A DNA stretch of 64,000 nucleotides from Lucifuga dentata (Eukaryota > Chordata > Actinopteri > Ophidiiformes > Bythitidae), in the NCBI GenBank assembly GCA_014773175.1, contig VXCM01000470.1:310001-374000 (forward strand), read 5' to 3'. The position numbers were made by a program, and so were the translations under genes. Below the pieces are notes generated by a model. The model saw only the letters and a program-made list of their open reading frames with translations. It made no database searches and was not told the origin of the DNA. This document shows positions 38,038-50,599 of this stretch, piece after piece. Each line of letters starts with the position of its first letter. Within the stretch, counting starts at the first letter, position 1.

Positions 38038-41000
38038 GGAAGCAGTACATGAAATGAGACCATTAAAGAGGAAACAAATGTAACAGGACATGACTGAATA
38101 CGTGCAACGTCTCTTTTTCACTCTAAATGTCAAGAAATTAGCCATGATAGCCCGATATATATAGTACATCTGTATGAAATATAAGAAAAATAGAAAATTA
38201 TACAGCTGTTATAAGATGTTGTTATATATTTCATATATTCATTGATGTCCAGATGCTCTGGAAGTTAAGTTCAGTGGTATTCTCTTCTCATGCATCATCG
38301 TCTCTCTCATGCTTCCCCTCTACATCTGCTCCCAAGGCACAGTGAGCTCTGCCATAATATAATAATCGAAACCATAATTTGATATGGTTTATACAGTACT
38401 CATTGACCAGTGCTGGGATTATTTGATTCTAAACCAAAGAACCTTTCATCTCACATTGCTTCCTTCCATTTTGCAAAATTGGACTAATGAAGGATCATAA
38501 GAAAATACTTCTACACATGCGCAGTGTGAAATTACACATTCATGTTTTAAACAAAAACTGTATAATGTTTACCCTGATGTTTACCCAGATATTTACAATA
38601 TATCTGCCCTTGCAGTGTAGGTAAACCTGAGGGATAATCTTGTAGTTCAGATAGGTAGAACTGGATCTCAAGGTTCCTCTGACATATATTGAGAAAACTC
38701 ATTGAATACCCTGCAGCAGTGTACAGTATTTCTACATCTACTGCAAAGTTTTCCCCCAGAAGAAAATAGAACTGAACAGTCATCATGGATTTTTCCACCA
38801 TAACACCACTATTCCAAGATTTAAAAAAAGCCTATGATACAAATTAGATGTTTTACCACTTTTTCAGTTTACATAATTATCAATAGCAGTATTGTTGAAA
38901 TGTAATATGCATATTTGTAATTGTAAAGATTATCGGGATGCTTGATGAAAATTCTTTAGCAATGGAAATTAAATTGAATAAAAGGCTTTTATCATTTAGG
39001 CTACTTATTTTAACAAGATTTTAACAATATTCTACATTTTTCCTAATTTTCCCAATTAGCCCTTTATTTCCAAAAGGATGTAAAACAAGGCTGGAACATA
39101 CAGGCATTATGGCTGATACATAAATAAAGGGCTGAACTTGACCTATTTTGAACCATAAACTAGTAATATTGTGGAATCTGGTTGATTATGTTGTTAATTT
39201 CATTATTCGACAGATTATAAATTTGAAAAGCAATTTTCCTAACTCCCCTCAAAACATCAGTAAATACCAGGGGCTTATTACAAAATGTCACCCCAGAGAT
39301 GTGCTCTGCTTCAGAGGATATTTATAGGATTCATTATATAAACCTGATCACCAACAGCAGTCCATGGGTACTACAAATCATCTCCCTCCACACTGCAGCT
39401 GCAGGCTGTCCTGTCAGCTCCTCATCTGAGCTTTCACCATCCAGCTTTAGAAAGTCATCTGCATGGCCGCATTTTATGGTAGTCCATATTCAGTATATTG
39501 GCATATTATGATATATAACATGGAAAATTAAGCTGCCACTTATGTCAGCTGGATAAGGCACAAGACCATGATGAATGCAGAGAGACATTTGTAAATGAAT
39601 GAGTATTTTTTGTGATACTGCCTCACATTTTTTGCATTTGCAAGACAATGAATTCCAGTTGTGCAGAGTTCAGAGTCCAGAGTTCTTTTCTTACAATGAG
39701 GGTGCCAATATTGCTAAAGGATACAGAAACAACACACATGATTGTGAAAGGATACACACTAGCTGTGGCAGGAATTCCGTCTGTGACCTTTGAGTTACAT
39801 GGTGCATTCCAAGTTCTTATTTCGTTTTCACATTTCCCTCATTTGCATCTTTTCCTTGCGTGTTAATTTTTTTTTTCCTCTGATGGTGTTAACGGTTTCC
39901 TTACCTTGGAGTACACATCTGTTGAGAAACAACAGTGAGAAACGAGTGCTTATTTTTCATCAAGTCACCATTTTTCATCAATAACTCTTCAATTGTGAAT
40001 ATATGTATAATATATAAAGTCAAAAGAAGTTTTGATTGGGCATTTAATCCTGCAGTAAGTAATATTTTATACACTAGCACTGAATGAAAGTGAATGTGTA
40101 ATATGAGGTACTCACAGTGCTAAAGAACACCACAGTCAGATGACTGTTCTACAGAGATTTTAGCCATTTTCATTTCAAGTACGATGACTGTACTCCGTTC
40201 TGTTTCTTCATTGGTTTGGTTTTCTAACCTGCTCACTGAATATATGATATGGTTGAGTCTCTTGGCTCTCACTAATACCCCAAAACATCAGCATCCATTT
40301 CCAGCAAACAAATCAGACAAGTCAACATACACTACCTGCCTAGTATGAAACCTCAGAGAGTCAAAGTAAAGTGTGCTACTTTCAGCAGAAAAAAGAAGAA
40401 AACAATCGCATTAATGTCTGCTATCAGAACAAAGCCTCCACATCTGCACCTCACTGCTTTTAAAATAAGCAATTCCATGTCATCAAATTCACATTTGCAT
40501 TCCTGATCCTGTCCATGTGGGCAGAACTCAGTCAGGTCATTCTGGTAACACTTGTCTTCCTGCAAAGTTGGAGAAAAACCTATACGCTGTCAAGAATGTT
40601 GCACTGATTTTATTACAGAATACAATAAATGTCCAGTTCTATAATATTTCCATTTGTATTTAATGTTGCCCACAAATTATAGCAACAATTTAAAAAAAAA
40701 AAAATGTAAAGCTGTCTGATGTAACTACAAGATTGCAAAAATAAAAAAATTTTTGGGGGGGCAAGGTCTTCCTGTAGTCATCAGGTTCTCCATTTGAGTA
40801 AGCACGGTCACAGAACAGCCATATTACTCTCCAGCAAGGAATCGACATTACAGGGTTGTCAGGACAACCAGCCATGATTCAGAGTGCCTCACACAGGCCT
40901 CCACCTTGGGCTAGAAGCACTAGCCATGAGACTGAGCAGATGCTGGGCCAGTCAGCCAATCACAGGTAAGACAGTGGAAAAAGATGACATCATAGGCAAA

Positions 41001-41899
41001 TTAGGGCAAACAGAGTGAGCATTTTGGTTATCGTCTCCGCCTGCTTAATAAATCTAAAATCATTTTATACACTGTAAAAATAAATTAACTTAAATATAAA
41101 AAATATGAAAAAGTTGTAAGACATTTTGAGTCTGTTCCAAATATATGTAATCTCCTGACACAAAACAAATAGCTGTTGTTTTTTGTTTGTTTGTTTTTTA
41201 ATGTTAGCTGGACTGTCAAAAAACTAACAATGAAGCATTTTATGAGACAGTCTTCAACATTCTATAAAGAATGACTTGTCATCAGGCAGGCAAAATGTTG
41301 GAGGATCATGAGAAAAAACAATTATTGATGAAATTATTGTAAGTTAACGTCATTATTCTTAAATCTGATTATTATTTCAGAGTAGTATTTCAGTGATCAG
41401 GATAACTATAAATTCACAATAGTAATTTCTCTAAATTTGACATCTGATATGTTGTTAACATTGGTCATGTTTGTGTCTCATGTTTTTGGTAAAAATAAAT
41501 AAATAAATAAAACATGAAAAACTCTGGGGAAAGTCTAATTAAGGATATCAGCAAAAACTGCCTAAGGAAATACAAAATCATAATGTACTTTTCCATGTAC
41601 TATAGTATTATAGTACGTATCACAATTTGGTCTCTTTGGTGAATTATGGGTAAAACAAAATGTCATCTCAGCAACTGAAATGTGTTTGGTCACATAAAAC
41701 TTTTTGTACTGTCAAATGTATAAAAGGGTAACGTCGAACAAATGGCATGGCTGTAGCTACTACATTGCATTATTATGGATTTAACACTTACAGTATATAT
41801 ACAGTAACTAAATCTCATAAAGAATAAAGATAAATAACTCATTTTCCCCAGCTTTGTAAAGCGGGTTTAATTTGGAATGGCTGTGTCAATTTTGACAAA

Positions 41900-43350
41900 C
41901 TTCCTTGTGTCATCAGCAGTTGGTGCAGAAACTACTGTTTGAAAAAAATAACAATCTGGATATATGATCCTTCCCTCCTAGGCTTCTTCCCCAGCAAGTT
42001 TAGTCTGTTAAACAGAAAACCAACTCTCTCTGCCTGCATACTGCCTCCTCCCCCAGACCTGATGCTGCCATTAATATTCAGCCTCTCAGCCAATGGCCTA
42101 CCCAGGCTGGATGACATCAGGGGCTAGGGAACAGTGAGCAGCCAGTGAAGCCTGCCGAACAAGCTTGCTTTTAGGGTCAGGAACTGGTCTGACAAGAGAA
42201 TGGCAATCCTGCCTGTAAACTGTCATTAGGACCGTACGTTTGGCGATGAATCTACCACGGCGCCAGGCCCACAGGCGAGACACTGAGCAAGAGAATGTGA
42301 AGACATATTTCAGGTAATTCCCACTCTGTGTATGCAGTAGGGGATGTGGAGGGGGGAGGCAGAGGAGGGTGGGGGTGGCTGTGTCTGTAGGGGTGCTTTG
42401 TAGCCTTTTTTCTTCTTCCACTCTGCATTCTGCCCGGCGAAGGAGGCTGATCAGGCAGCTGTTCCATCCAAAACAGCGAGAGGGAAATGGATGCCTGCAT
42501 CAGATGGGCTGGACATGTTTTGTATTCTCACATACCCCCTCTGCATCACATCATCCCTTTATGCTCTCCCCTGTGCCTCACAAATAGCATCTTTATTGAT
42601 GGGAGGTGTTGGAATCAATGGTGGCGTTTGTAACAGCCTTGTGGATATGTGTGTATGTGAGTGTGCGTGTGTGTCACTTTTGTAGAAATGCAGCAGCTGC
42701 AGTGGCAACACAGTAACAAAAAGAAGCACTGCTATTTTGGGTCTGTAGACCCGAGGCTGGCGGATGGATCTGAGCTGTATATGCTATGGATGGGGGTTGA
42801 TGGATGGGTAATATGCTGATGGATGCTCCTTTGTTACCTCTGCACTGCCTCTCTTAAGGCCTTTTAGGAAAGGTTTTATAAAGCAATAGCCTTTTTCCAT
42901 TTTTTTCTTCCAGTGTACACACACACAGAGAGCAGAGATGTATCTCTTTCTCCCAGCTTTAACATGGATGTGTGTAGCAGTTTCATGGCGGCTGTAGTGA
43001 CAGGGAGATATACAACATCTGGTCACCTGACTTCATTGGGGATCGGAGTGGGGGTGGGTCCTGTGAAAGCTGAGCTATTCTGCCTCGGATTCTTCCACAG
43101 CCATCGGTGGAGGATGATGGAAGGATTGGCTGTGTACTGAATATATACCCATCAGCTCTGCTCATTTAGACTGTGGTGTCAGAGCAGATGTAGAGGGAGT
43201 GAGAGATTCCTGCTCCAGGAAGCAGAGTCATCCTCCTGCTTGTGAGAAGCAAGGGATGATGGGAGACCTGTTGTCTGGCTGTTGTGTGAAAGAGCAATAT
43301 TAGGGAGTCATCTCAGTGATGGAGGGAGGGTGAGAAGATTGAAGAAGGAA
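41900..43350 (+). promoter_or_regulatory. GC-richer block with CCAAT box; possible distal pak2 promoter or exon
   Basis: This 1.4-kb block is less AT-rich than the surrounding spacer. CAGCCAATGG at 42088-42097 is a good CCAAT box, and TTTCAG|GTAATT near 42310 resembles a splice donor following a purine-rich run. It could be a noncoding first exon of the plus-strand gene downstream. No direct link is visible. Confidence 0.2.
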
Positions 43351-43842
43351 ATTGGGGGATGGGACAGGATACTGAAGGTGCTACTCCCTGTGTGAATAGA
43401 ACTGTTATATTGATAAAGATGTGCTACGTGCTCTTCCATTCATCACTAATCTGTCAAGACATCGATGACTGTACTCCATTCTGTTTCTTTATCCAACAAT
43501 TTGTTGTTATATGGTTTAGTAACAAAACATATACGTTCTTTAACCACCACCACTACCATGGCCCCTCCCTTGTCTTTTTTCAGTTAGATAACACAATTTG
43601 TTTATCTAAACAAGCCTCTATCTCTACCTGTGGGTGCATAATAGTTTATGCCAGCATACCACAATCACAATACTCCTTACACAGCAGCAGGCTTGGTGGA
43701 AAAGACATCAGACCTGATGATCTTTACAGTGTGACTGTCAGAATGCAGAGAGGGAGAGACAGAGAGAGAGAGAGAGAGAGAGATCATCAGAGATGCTGTG
43801 ATAGCAGTGAAGAGTGGAGGTGTTTGGGATATATGCATTTTG

Positions 43843-43877
43843 CTGTTAAGTCCCTGTACTCCACAGGGACTTAACAG
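43843..43877. repeat. Perfect 15-bp hairpin with 5-base loop
   Basis: CTGTTAAGTCCCTGT, loop ACTCC, then ACAGGGACTTAACAG. All 15 pairs match. The stem ends abruptly on both sides, so it is shorter than a microRNA precursor. Confidence 0.9.
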
Positions 43878-45265
43878 GCATTATACATTCATCACACCTT
43901 TATCTGCAGACAGACATCAAGTCTGTTGAATGCAAATGGTCTTTATTTTGCATGTATTTGTGTGGATCTGTGGTATCCACACACATACACTGTGTTAAAA
44001 GTATCCATACAGGAGGTCAATGTCTGTGAAAATTGTAAAAAATTTATACATGCAGAGAAAGAACTCTGTTGCCAAAGGGTAATGTGCCTACAGAGTGCAA
44101 TCCTGAAATGAAAGTATAACTGCAGCATACATGTTTACAGTGTAAACATGAGTTGCACGCAGGCAAAAATGAAGCTTGATGTGCTTGTTTCAATAATATT
44201 AGTAATAACAATTTGGTCTATGACCTCAAGGGCACAGTGCGGAAATTAACAACACTGAACCTCTGATTAGCATACGCGGTGTCTTTGAGCAGTGCACCAC
44301 TGGGTTCCAGTTAGTTTCATTTCCTCTTGGTGTACAGGCAAATCTTTTTACAATCACTTATTATACTTTTATTATTTGTATATTATTTCAACCACCTAGA
44401 ATATCATAGAATGCCCTTGCAAGATTCAAGGGAAGGAAATGTAAAGAGCATAATGAGATTGTTATTTACAGTATTTTTGAAGCGTGGACTATTATAAATG
44501 TGGGTATGCCTCTTTTTGCTTCACTCAGAAAGATAACATTAAAAGCTTACATAAATAATGAATGTTTTGATTCTTGGTTGATTTGTAGGTCAAGGATTCT
44601 GCGTAACACTAGAAAAGGAATTGTTCAGCAGGCCAGCTTGGACCTCCTTATCTTGCGCCCTCTTGTAACTGGATCATGGTGGTTAATATGTCAGTTTCCT
44701 CTTGTTATTATTAATAAAATAATCTGTCCAAAATTAGACACAGTTTAATATGCTCTAAAGTCTGCCAACCACAAGTAAGCATAACATTTCATGCTCCTTT
44801 ATTTAACGTGGTCATACACAGCAAATCCGAAGAGCAGCAGTTAATTTTTATACCAAAACAGCTTGGAACATGTATTTTGTTGGCATCTCAGCTTGTGTGT
44901 GCATTTTATCTGTGCATGTGTGTGTGCAGTTTTGGGCTTCCCTGTTTTTTTTTTTTTTTTTTNTTTTTTTTTTTTTTTTGCTGGCTAGTGTAACCCAACA
45001 CACGGAGCTTCTCTTACCTCACCTCAGCTAACAAAAGCTGGAGACACAGAACCTCATGTTGGCCTGTAGCCTGTAACTAGGCTGCTTGAAATCTGATATT
45101 AGGACACACAAGGCAAGTAGGCCTCCATCTGTTAAGGACTTACACTGTTTAGTCTGGGTGAGTTTTAGTGCTGGACAGTTTTTAGCAGTGGACAGCTTGT
45201 AGTACTCTATAGTTACTACTATAGTGATCTCGTGCCAATGTATGTGTCTGTGTGAGCACGGACAT

Positions 45266-45267
<2 letters not shown>

Positions 45268-45319
<52 letters not shown>
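45268..45319. repeat. (GT)n microsatellite
   Basis: About 52 bases of uninterrupted GT. Confidence 0.95.
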
Positions 45320-45321
<2 letters not shown>

Positions 45322-48300
45322 CTGTCTACAGTGGTGTAGTCTTGTAGGTGTGTCAATGCTACAGTCTGTGAGACGTGGATTAGCATGTAGGATTGGAAGC
45401 CATCTGGCCATTTTGTCTCCGAAAGGGAGGGAGAGCTAGTGAGAGAAGGATGGAGAGAGAGAGAGAGAGAGAGAGAATGGAGGGTGGAGGGGTACACACT
45501 CACACTGACACATTGACACAGCTTCCTCCCGTAATCTCCCTACTTGATGTCTGTTGCTTCTTACAACGGGTTGCTTGTATGTGTGCATGTGTGTCTTTTT
45601 GTGTGTAGTACAAAGTTACTCCTTGTGTTATTGTTGCTGTATCTGATCCGTTTGTATTAAATAGCCAGAGGGTCGCCTGGTGGGGGTTTGGGATTCATCA
45701 AAGGAAATGGTGTTAGAGGCTTTAAAATGATGCAAGAGGTGAAGAAATTCCAGATGGGTATAGCTTGCAGAGGAGGAAGAGGATGATCCGGAATGACTCC
45801 AGATGATGAGTTTCATTTTATTTATGTTTAAGGGTGTAGGAGCTTGTCAAAGGTAAAATGGTTTGTAGTGTATCAAAAGACTAAAGATAATTTTACATAT
45901 GGTTCACAAGGTGATAGTTTTATATTGAAAAAATTAGCATGGTTATTATATACTCACAAAAACATAAATATTCCATTTTTATTCCTCATTGCAGATATAC
46001 TTCAGCTCTTAACTAATACAGAGATCTTAGTTTTAACTGGGCTTTAATTACCAACACTGAAGGCAGAATGTAACCCATTTAAATAAAATTTGTTCATGAA
46101 ATAAAATGGACGATATAAAAAAAAGATACTTAATTTTTTTGCTAAAAAAATTAAATTGAAATACTGAAAAACAACAGACATTGGTGCCATTACTGGAAAA
46201 TGTTAAGTCATGACTATCTGAATCAAACATCCGCAACAAATAAGTAAAGCCTGAGGTGTGTGTGTGTGCGTGTGTGTTATCCACAGCAGTATTGTCACAC
46301 TGCTGACATTCCTCCAAAGACGTTACACGAAATTGAGTTGGTTTTTTTTCTCAGCTGCCTGGAGGTGCAACTATTGCGTGTATTGTGGAAAACACACTGC
46401 CTCTTGGTTGATACACTTACTCTCATGGTTGTGTTTGTCGTTGCAAACTCCTAATGTGGCTGTGTATGGGTACAGGTATCAAAATTAAATGTATAACCAG
46501 TTTTGGTAGTGACGTGACAGCTAGTCTGCAATATGTGCAGTGTAATTGTCATACATCCTACAGAGGCATGGAAGAGGCCTTTAACAGCACTCACTGACAC
46601 ATGCTACACAGATTTATTATACATAAAAGATTTCACTCTTCATGTGAGCTTAAAACAATGCTCATTAACTGTTCTTGTAAAGTGTAAATGTCCATCAAAA
46701 AGACTGCAGAGAGTGACAGCATGGACACATCAACATGCTGCTTTCACTCTCTTTAGCTCCAGGATTTTAACCGTTTCCAAGCCAATCAAGCTGAATCAGA
46801 ACAGGAGTGCCAGCCAGCATCTCAGGAGGGAAGATTCTCCTCTCTCTACCTCCAGCTGTCAATCAAACCATCAGTGCCTCACTATGTGTATGACACTTTG
46901 GACAAAGTCTCCTAAATCTGACAAAACATGATGAGCAGCCTCCTTATCTCTGCTTGTTGCTCAGTTCGTGAGCACAGAGTCAGTGCCGTAGTCACAATAA
47001 CTTATCGGAAAATGTCGAGAAAGTTTAAAATTTGGCATTCTGACTGAATACCTTTAGAGCGAAGCTAAAGTATAGTTTGGTTCAAGAGTATGACTAGTCA
47101 GCTAAAAGAATAAACAAATTTTCTAGTTGTACATGGGTCAGTCTATTATATTAGTGTTTAACTCACAGAAGTATTTCAAAAGAAGCTGAATAACCCATAA
47201 GCAATGACGAAAGTTATATGATAACTTAGGCTAAGCCTAACTAAAACCAGTGGTACAACTTATGTCATCTTGCAAACTAATACATTCTATGACCTACAGT
47301 TACATTATGCACCAGAAATATTGTATAAACAGGTAGCAGACACCAACATATTGCAGAACTTGTAAGTGAGAAAATAAAACTTCATATATTCAGTTTGTCA
47401 AATGGGTGATGTAATAGGAAACCATTGTACTATTGTACAAATCCCTGTATAAATGCTTTACACTGCAGAGTCTCCTCTTAAATCTGCTGCTAAAGCACAA
47501 AAATCCCAGCGTCTCTGCAACAGCAATAACAAGACTTCAGGTTTTTTATTTCCCGCTTGAATGCACACTGGTTCACAATTGTGGAATACAAAATTACAAG
47601 GAGCCCATAAGACAATGGTTACTAACCTAACTAGAGTCTTGCTGCTTACATTGCTCATTGGTTTACTTGGATCCAGTTGGCTGATCCACACTCAGAAGAG
47701 AAGCCAGAGTGAAGCTGCAGTGGGATGTTTGAAAATAGCCACTGAGGAGGATTTGTGTTTTTTAGACTACACGTGCAAAACAAGAGATTTGGGAAAGAAT
47801 CTGCTGTGCGCATCCTTCAGTTCTAAAGGTCATTTATTGCCTTGACACATGGTGTTGCATAATGTCACTTTTTGATATGCAAGAATGTAAGAAACTCACA
47901 TTTAAATGATGCATTATCTGCACAAATTATGTGACAGGCCAAAGTGGGATCTTATAAGTATCTAGATCATGTTTTAAACTTCTTGTTCATCACATAAAGC
48001 TGTAATCTCATTGAACATACTTTGAAATGTCAATACTAAATTGGCACAGCTGCAAGATGGAAATTCATGTGACCTCTCAAGTAATAACACCACCAGTTGG
48101 GTGACATGGCGGACATTGGCTGAAGACAAAATTTTGCTTTGGGGTCCCCTCCACATCTCAACCAGTATTATTTCTTCAGTCTGTTTATTGATCCTTTCAT
48201 GATTTTCACAAAATTGATATTTTGTGGAACTAAACCTTATGGATAAACCGGTCATAAACTGTAATCAGTATTCAGAGTAAATCACACTGAAAGGCTGAGG

Positions 48301-48542
48301 GATTTGTTTTGGTCACAGAGTAAACATGAGCTGATTCTGCAGGTTATGGAAATATCAACTATCAATCTAGTGGGTCCTCAGTGGATTTAGAATATCAACC
48401 CCTACCACAGAAAATGGATTTACCTTGGAATTACAAACAAGTCAGTGATGAAAAACCAAGAAGGGTACGTGGGGGCCATCATGCTTTGTGAGTACAGGCC
48501 TCCAGACAAGGGCAGGGCCCAAAGCCGTTGCCTAATTTGCGT

Positions 48543-48567
48543 ATGACACCAGCTAACCTGGTGTCAT
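48543..48567. repeat. Perfect 10-bp hairpin with 5-base loop
   Basis: ATGACACCAG, loop CTAAC, then CTGGTGTCAT. Confidence 0.85.
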
Positions 48568-50565
48568 TCTGCCTTTCTGTCTGGCTGCTTTCACTGCATC
48601 CAAGTGTACGTGTGTGGATATGGGAGAGCAGGTTTACCAGAAATAAATATTAAATGACAATCTGAGCTCTGAAGCCTCCTCAGCATGGGGGTTCGGGAAA
48701 GGAAGGGGTCTGGTAAAATGAGAATCGTGGTGGACTGCAGGCTTGAGCATGGGCTAACCCTCTTTTTTTTTTTTTTTNTTTTTTTTTTTTTTCTTTTTTT
48801 CAATGTTTTGCTTTGAATATGAGGAATGTTATCCCACAACCTGTGAGCAGAGGGTTTGGCTTAGTGAGTTTATGTGTTAGTGAGATTCTCTAAGACCTTG
48901 TAATCCTTTTAATATTGGGGAATTCTCTGATACTGTGGCATGTAAGCCAATAAAGAGAAACCAAGGCAGATAATCATCATCATATTTTCTGGTTTTCATG
49001 AGTTTTCAATGAATAGATTTAATATGTTAACTGTAAATTTTAATAGCTTAAGAATAGGCAGTTGTCCAATTACAACCTAAACCAGAAATGATCTTCATGG
49101 CAAACATATCAAAGATACGTGTGGACTGCAGGTAAAATGATATTTTGAACTCACTGACTCTTTAAACTGTGCTGGAGATCTGCTGTTAATTCTGTGGAGA
49201 TTAGGACATAAAGTAAGCTTTTCAGTTTTTATATTGGAGCATAAAAAAACTGTATTTTATCTTCATAGCAACAATAGAACAATCAGGTTTATAAGCTGCT
49301 GTTTGGCCTTGGTTCATTGCCATGTAGATTTTTGTATTATTTTGTATCACTTGCTTATGATGGAATTAGATTGCTAACATGTTAGTTAGTAAACACGTAT
49401 GATGTAAAAAAAAATAAAAAATACTGTATAAACTTACTACAATCCATAAATGTTGCTACCCTCAGAGTGGTGCTACAGAATCCCTTAGCAAAACAAAGAT
49501 CTAGGGGATCTTTTGTTCCCGGTACAGTTTACAGCACGATAGGAACGAACTGCAATAACGTGCAACTCTCTGTGATAAATGTAGGCTGTACACATGTATG
49601 TGTTGTTTTTGTTTTATGGATGAGATGTGATGAGATCATGTAGTGCTAAGATGCCTTTTATTCTGTTTGGTGAGACCAAAGATGATTTTCCTGCTTTGGC
49701 TAGACAACATCGTTTCTATTCCATTGTATGCCATGATCAAGTGAAACAAGATCAGACACAAAAACCTGCCTGCTGGCTAATAATAGATTACTGGTTACTG
49801 ATTAGAAATGATGGAGTGTCTGTGCCTTGTCTGCGTATGATTTGGCTGAAAATGTACAATAAAATATTAGAAATTGTTAAGTTTTCCCTGTAAAGTATGA
49901 TATAAAAAAACGTCTTTCTCCAACAAACTTTGAGGAGGTTCTACAAACACACACACTCATACTCTCTCTGTCCACCTGCCACCAAATTGATGGATTTGCT
50001 TTGAGAATGTTAGCAGCTGTATCCTAAATACTGAGCTTTACAGGAGGGGACCCAGGCCAGAGAGGTGGGCCCTCTTCTTACAAAAGCTGTTATTTCAGAA
50101 ATCTTAGCTGCAAAGAAACCAAGTCGCGTTCATAAATTGTTCACCACCATCAAATCTGAGGTTCTAGATCTGCACTGGGCAGCATGTTTCATTCAAATTT
50201 TAGCTCTGTTAACCACTGAATTACTGCATTAGTATCAAGCAGTGAAATTGCTCTCTAGGACTGAACACTGTAAGCCAAATTGTTTTATAGTTTAATATAG
50301 GGAGTACGTGTTGAACATTGCCATAGCTTGAGGCTAACACTGATAGTAATTCATCCACTAAGATAAACTCATAAGTCCTGAACTGCCCTCAAAGCTTTGT
50401 TTTTAATAAGTCCTTTCATAACATGTTGACGCCTGCATGTAACGTGAATTTACCCGCCCTGATTATACATGCCCACCAAGTACACAAGGCTAGCAAGCGA
50501 GCATTTGGTCAACATCCATGTTTCACAGTTACATGGGTGTTGCCAGCTCAGGTGTGATGCAGCTA

Positions 50566-50599
50566 GCCAATCAGAACAGAGCAGGCTTAAGTGTATAAA
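50566..50599 (+). promoter_or_regulatory. CCAAT plus TATA pair without a recognised gene
   Basis: GCCAATCAG at 50566-50574 is followed by TATAAAA at 50593-50599. Spacing is somewhat short for a standard CCAAT/TATA promoter. Downstream there is only a short open frame starting near 50671 (MEMCVPVKLREVMRLQ), with no family match. Confidence 0.2.

Noticed and set aside
43359..43874. 171-codon plus-strand open frame
   Set aside because: No domain, no splice sites in the right place, and it includes a (GA)n microsatellite (RERERERE) and a hairpin at its end. Chance.
45661..45700. AGAGGGTCGCCTGGTG string resembling a tRNA-derived SINE
   Set aside because: Too short and lacks a B box; family could not be supported.
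46533..46931. 132-codon plus-strand open frame in the spacer
   Set aside because: Composition and context look random; no signal peptide, domain or splice partner.
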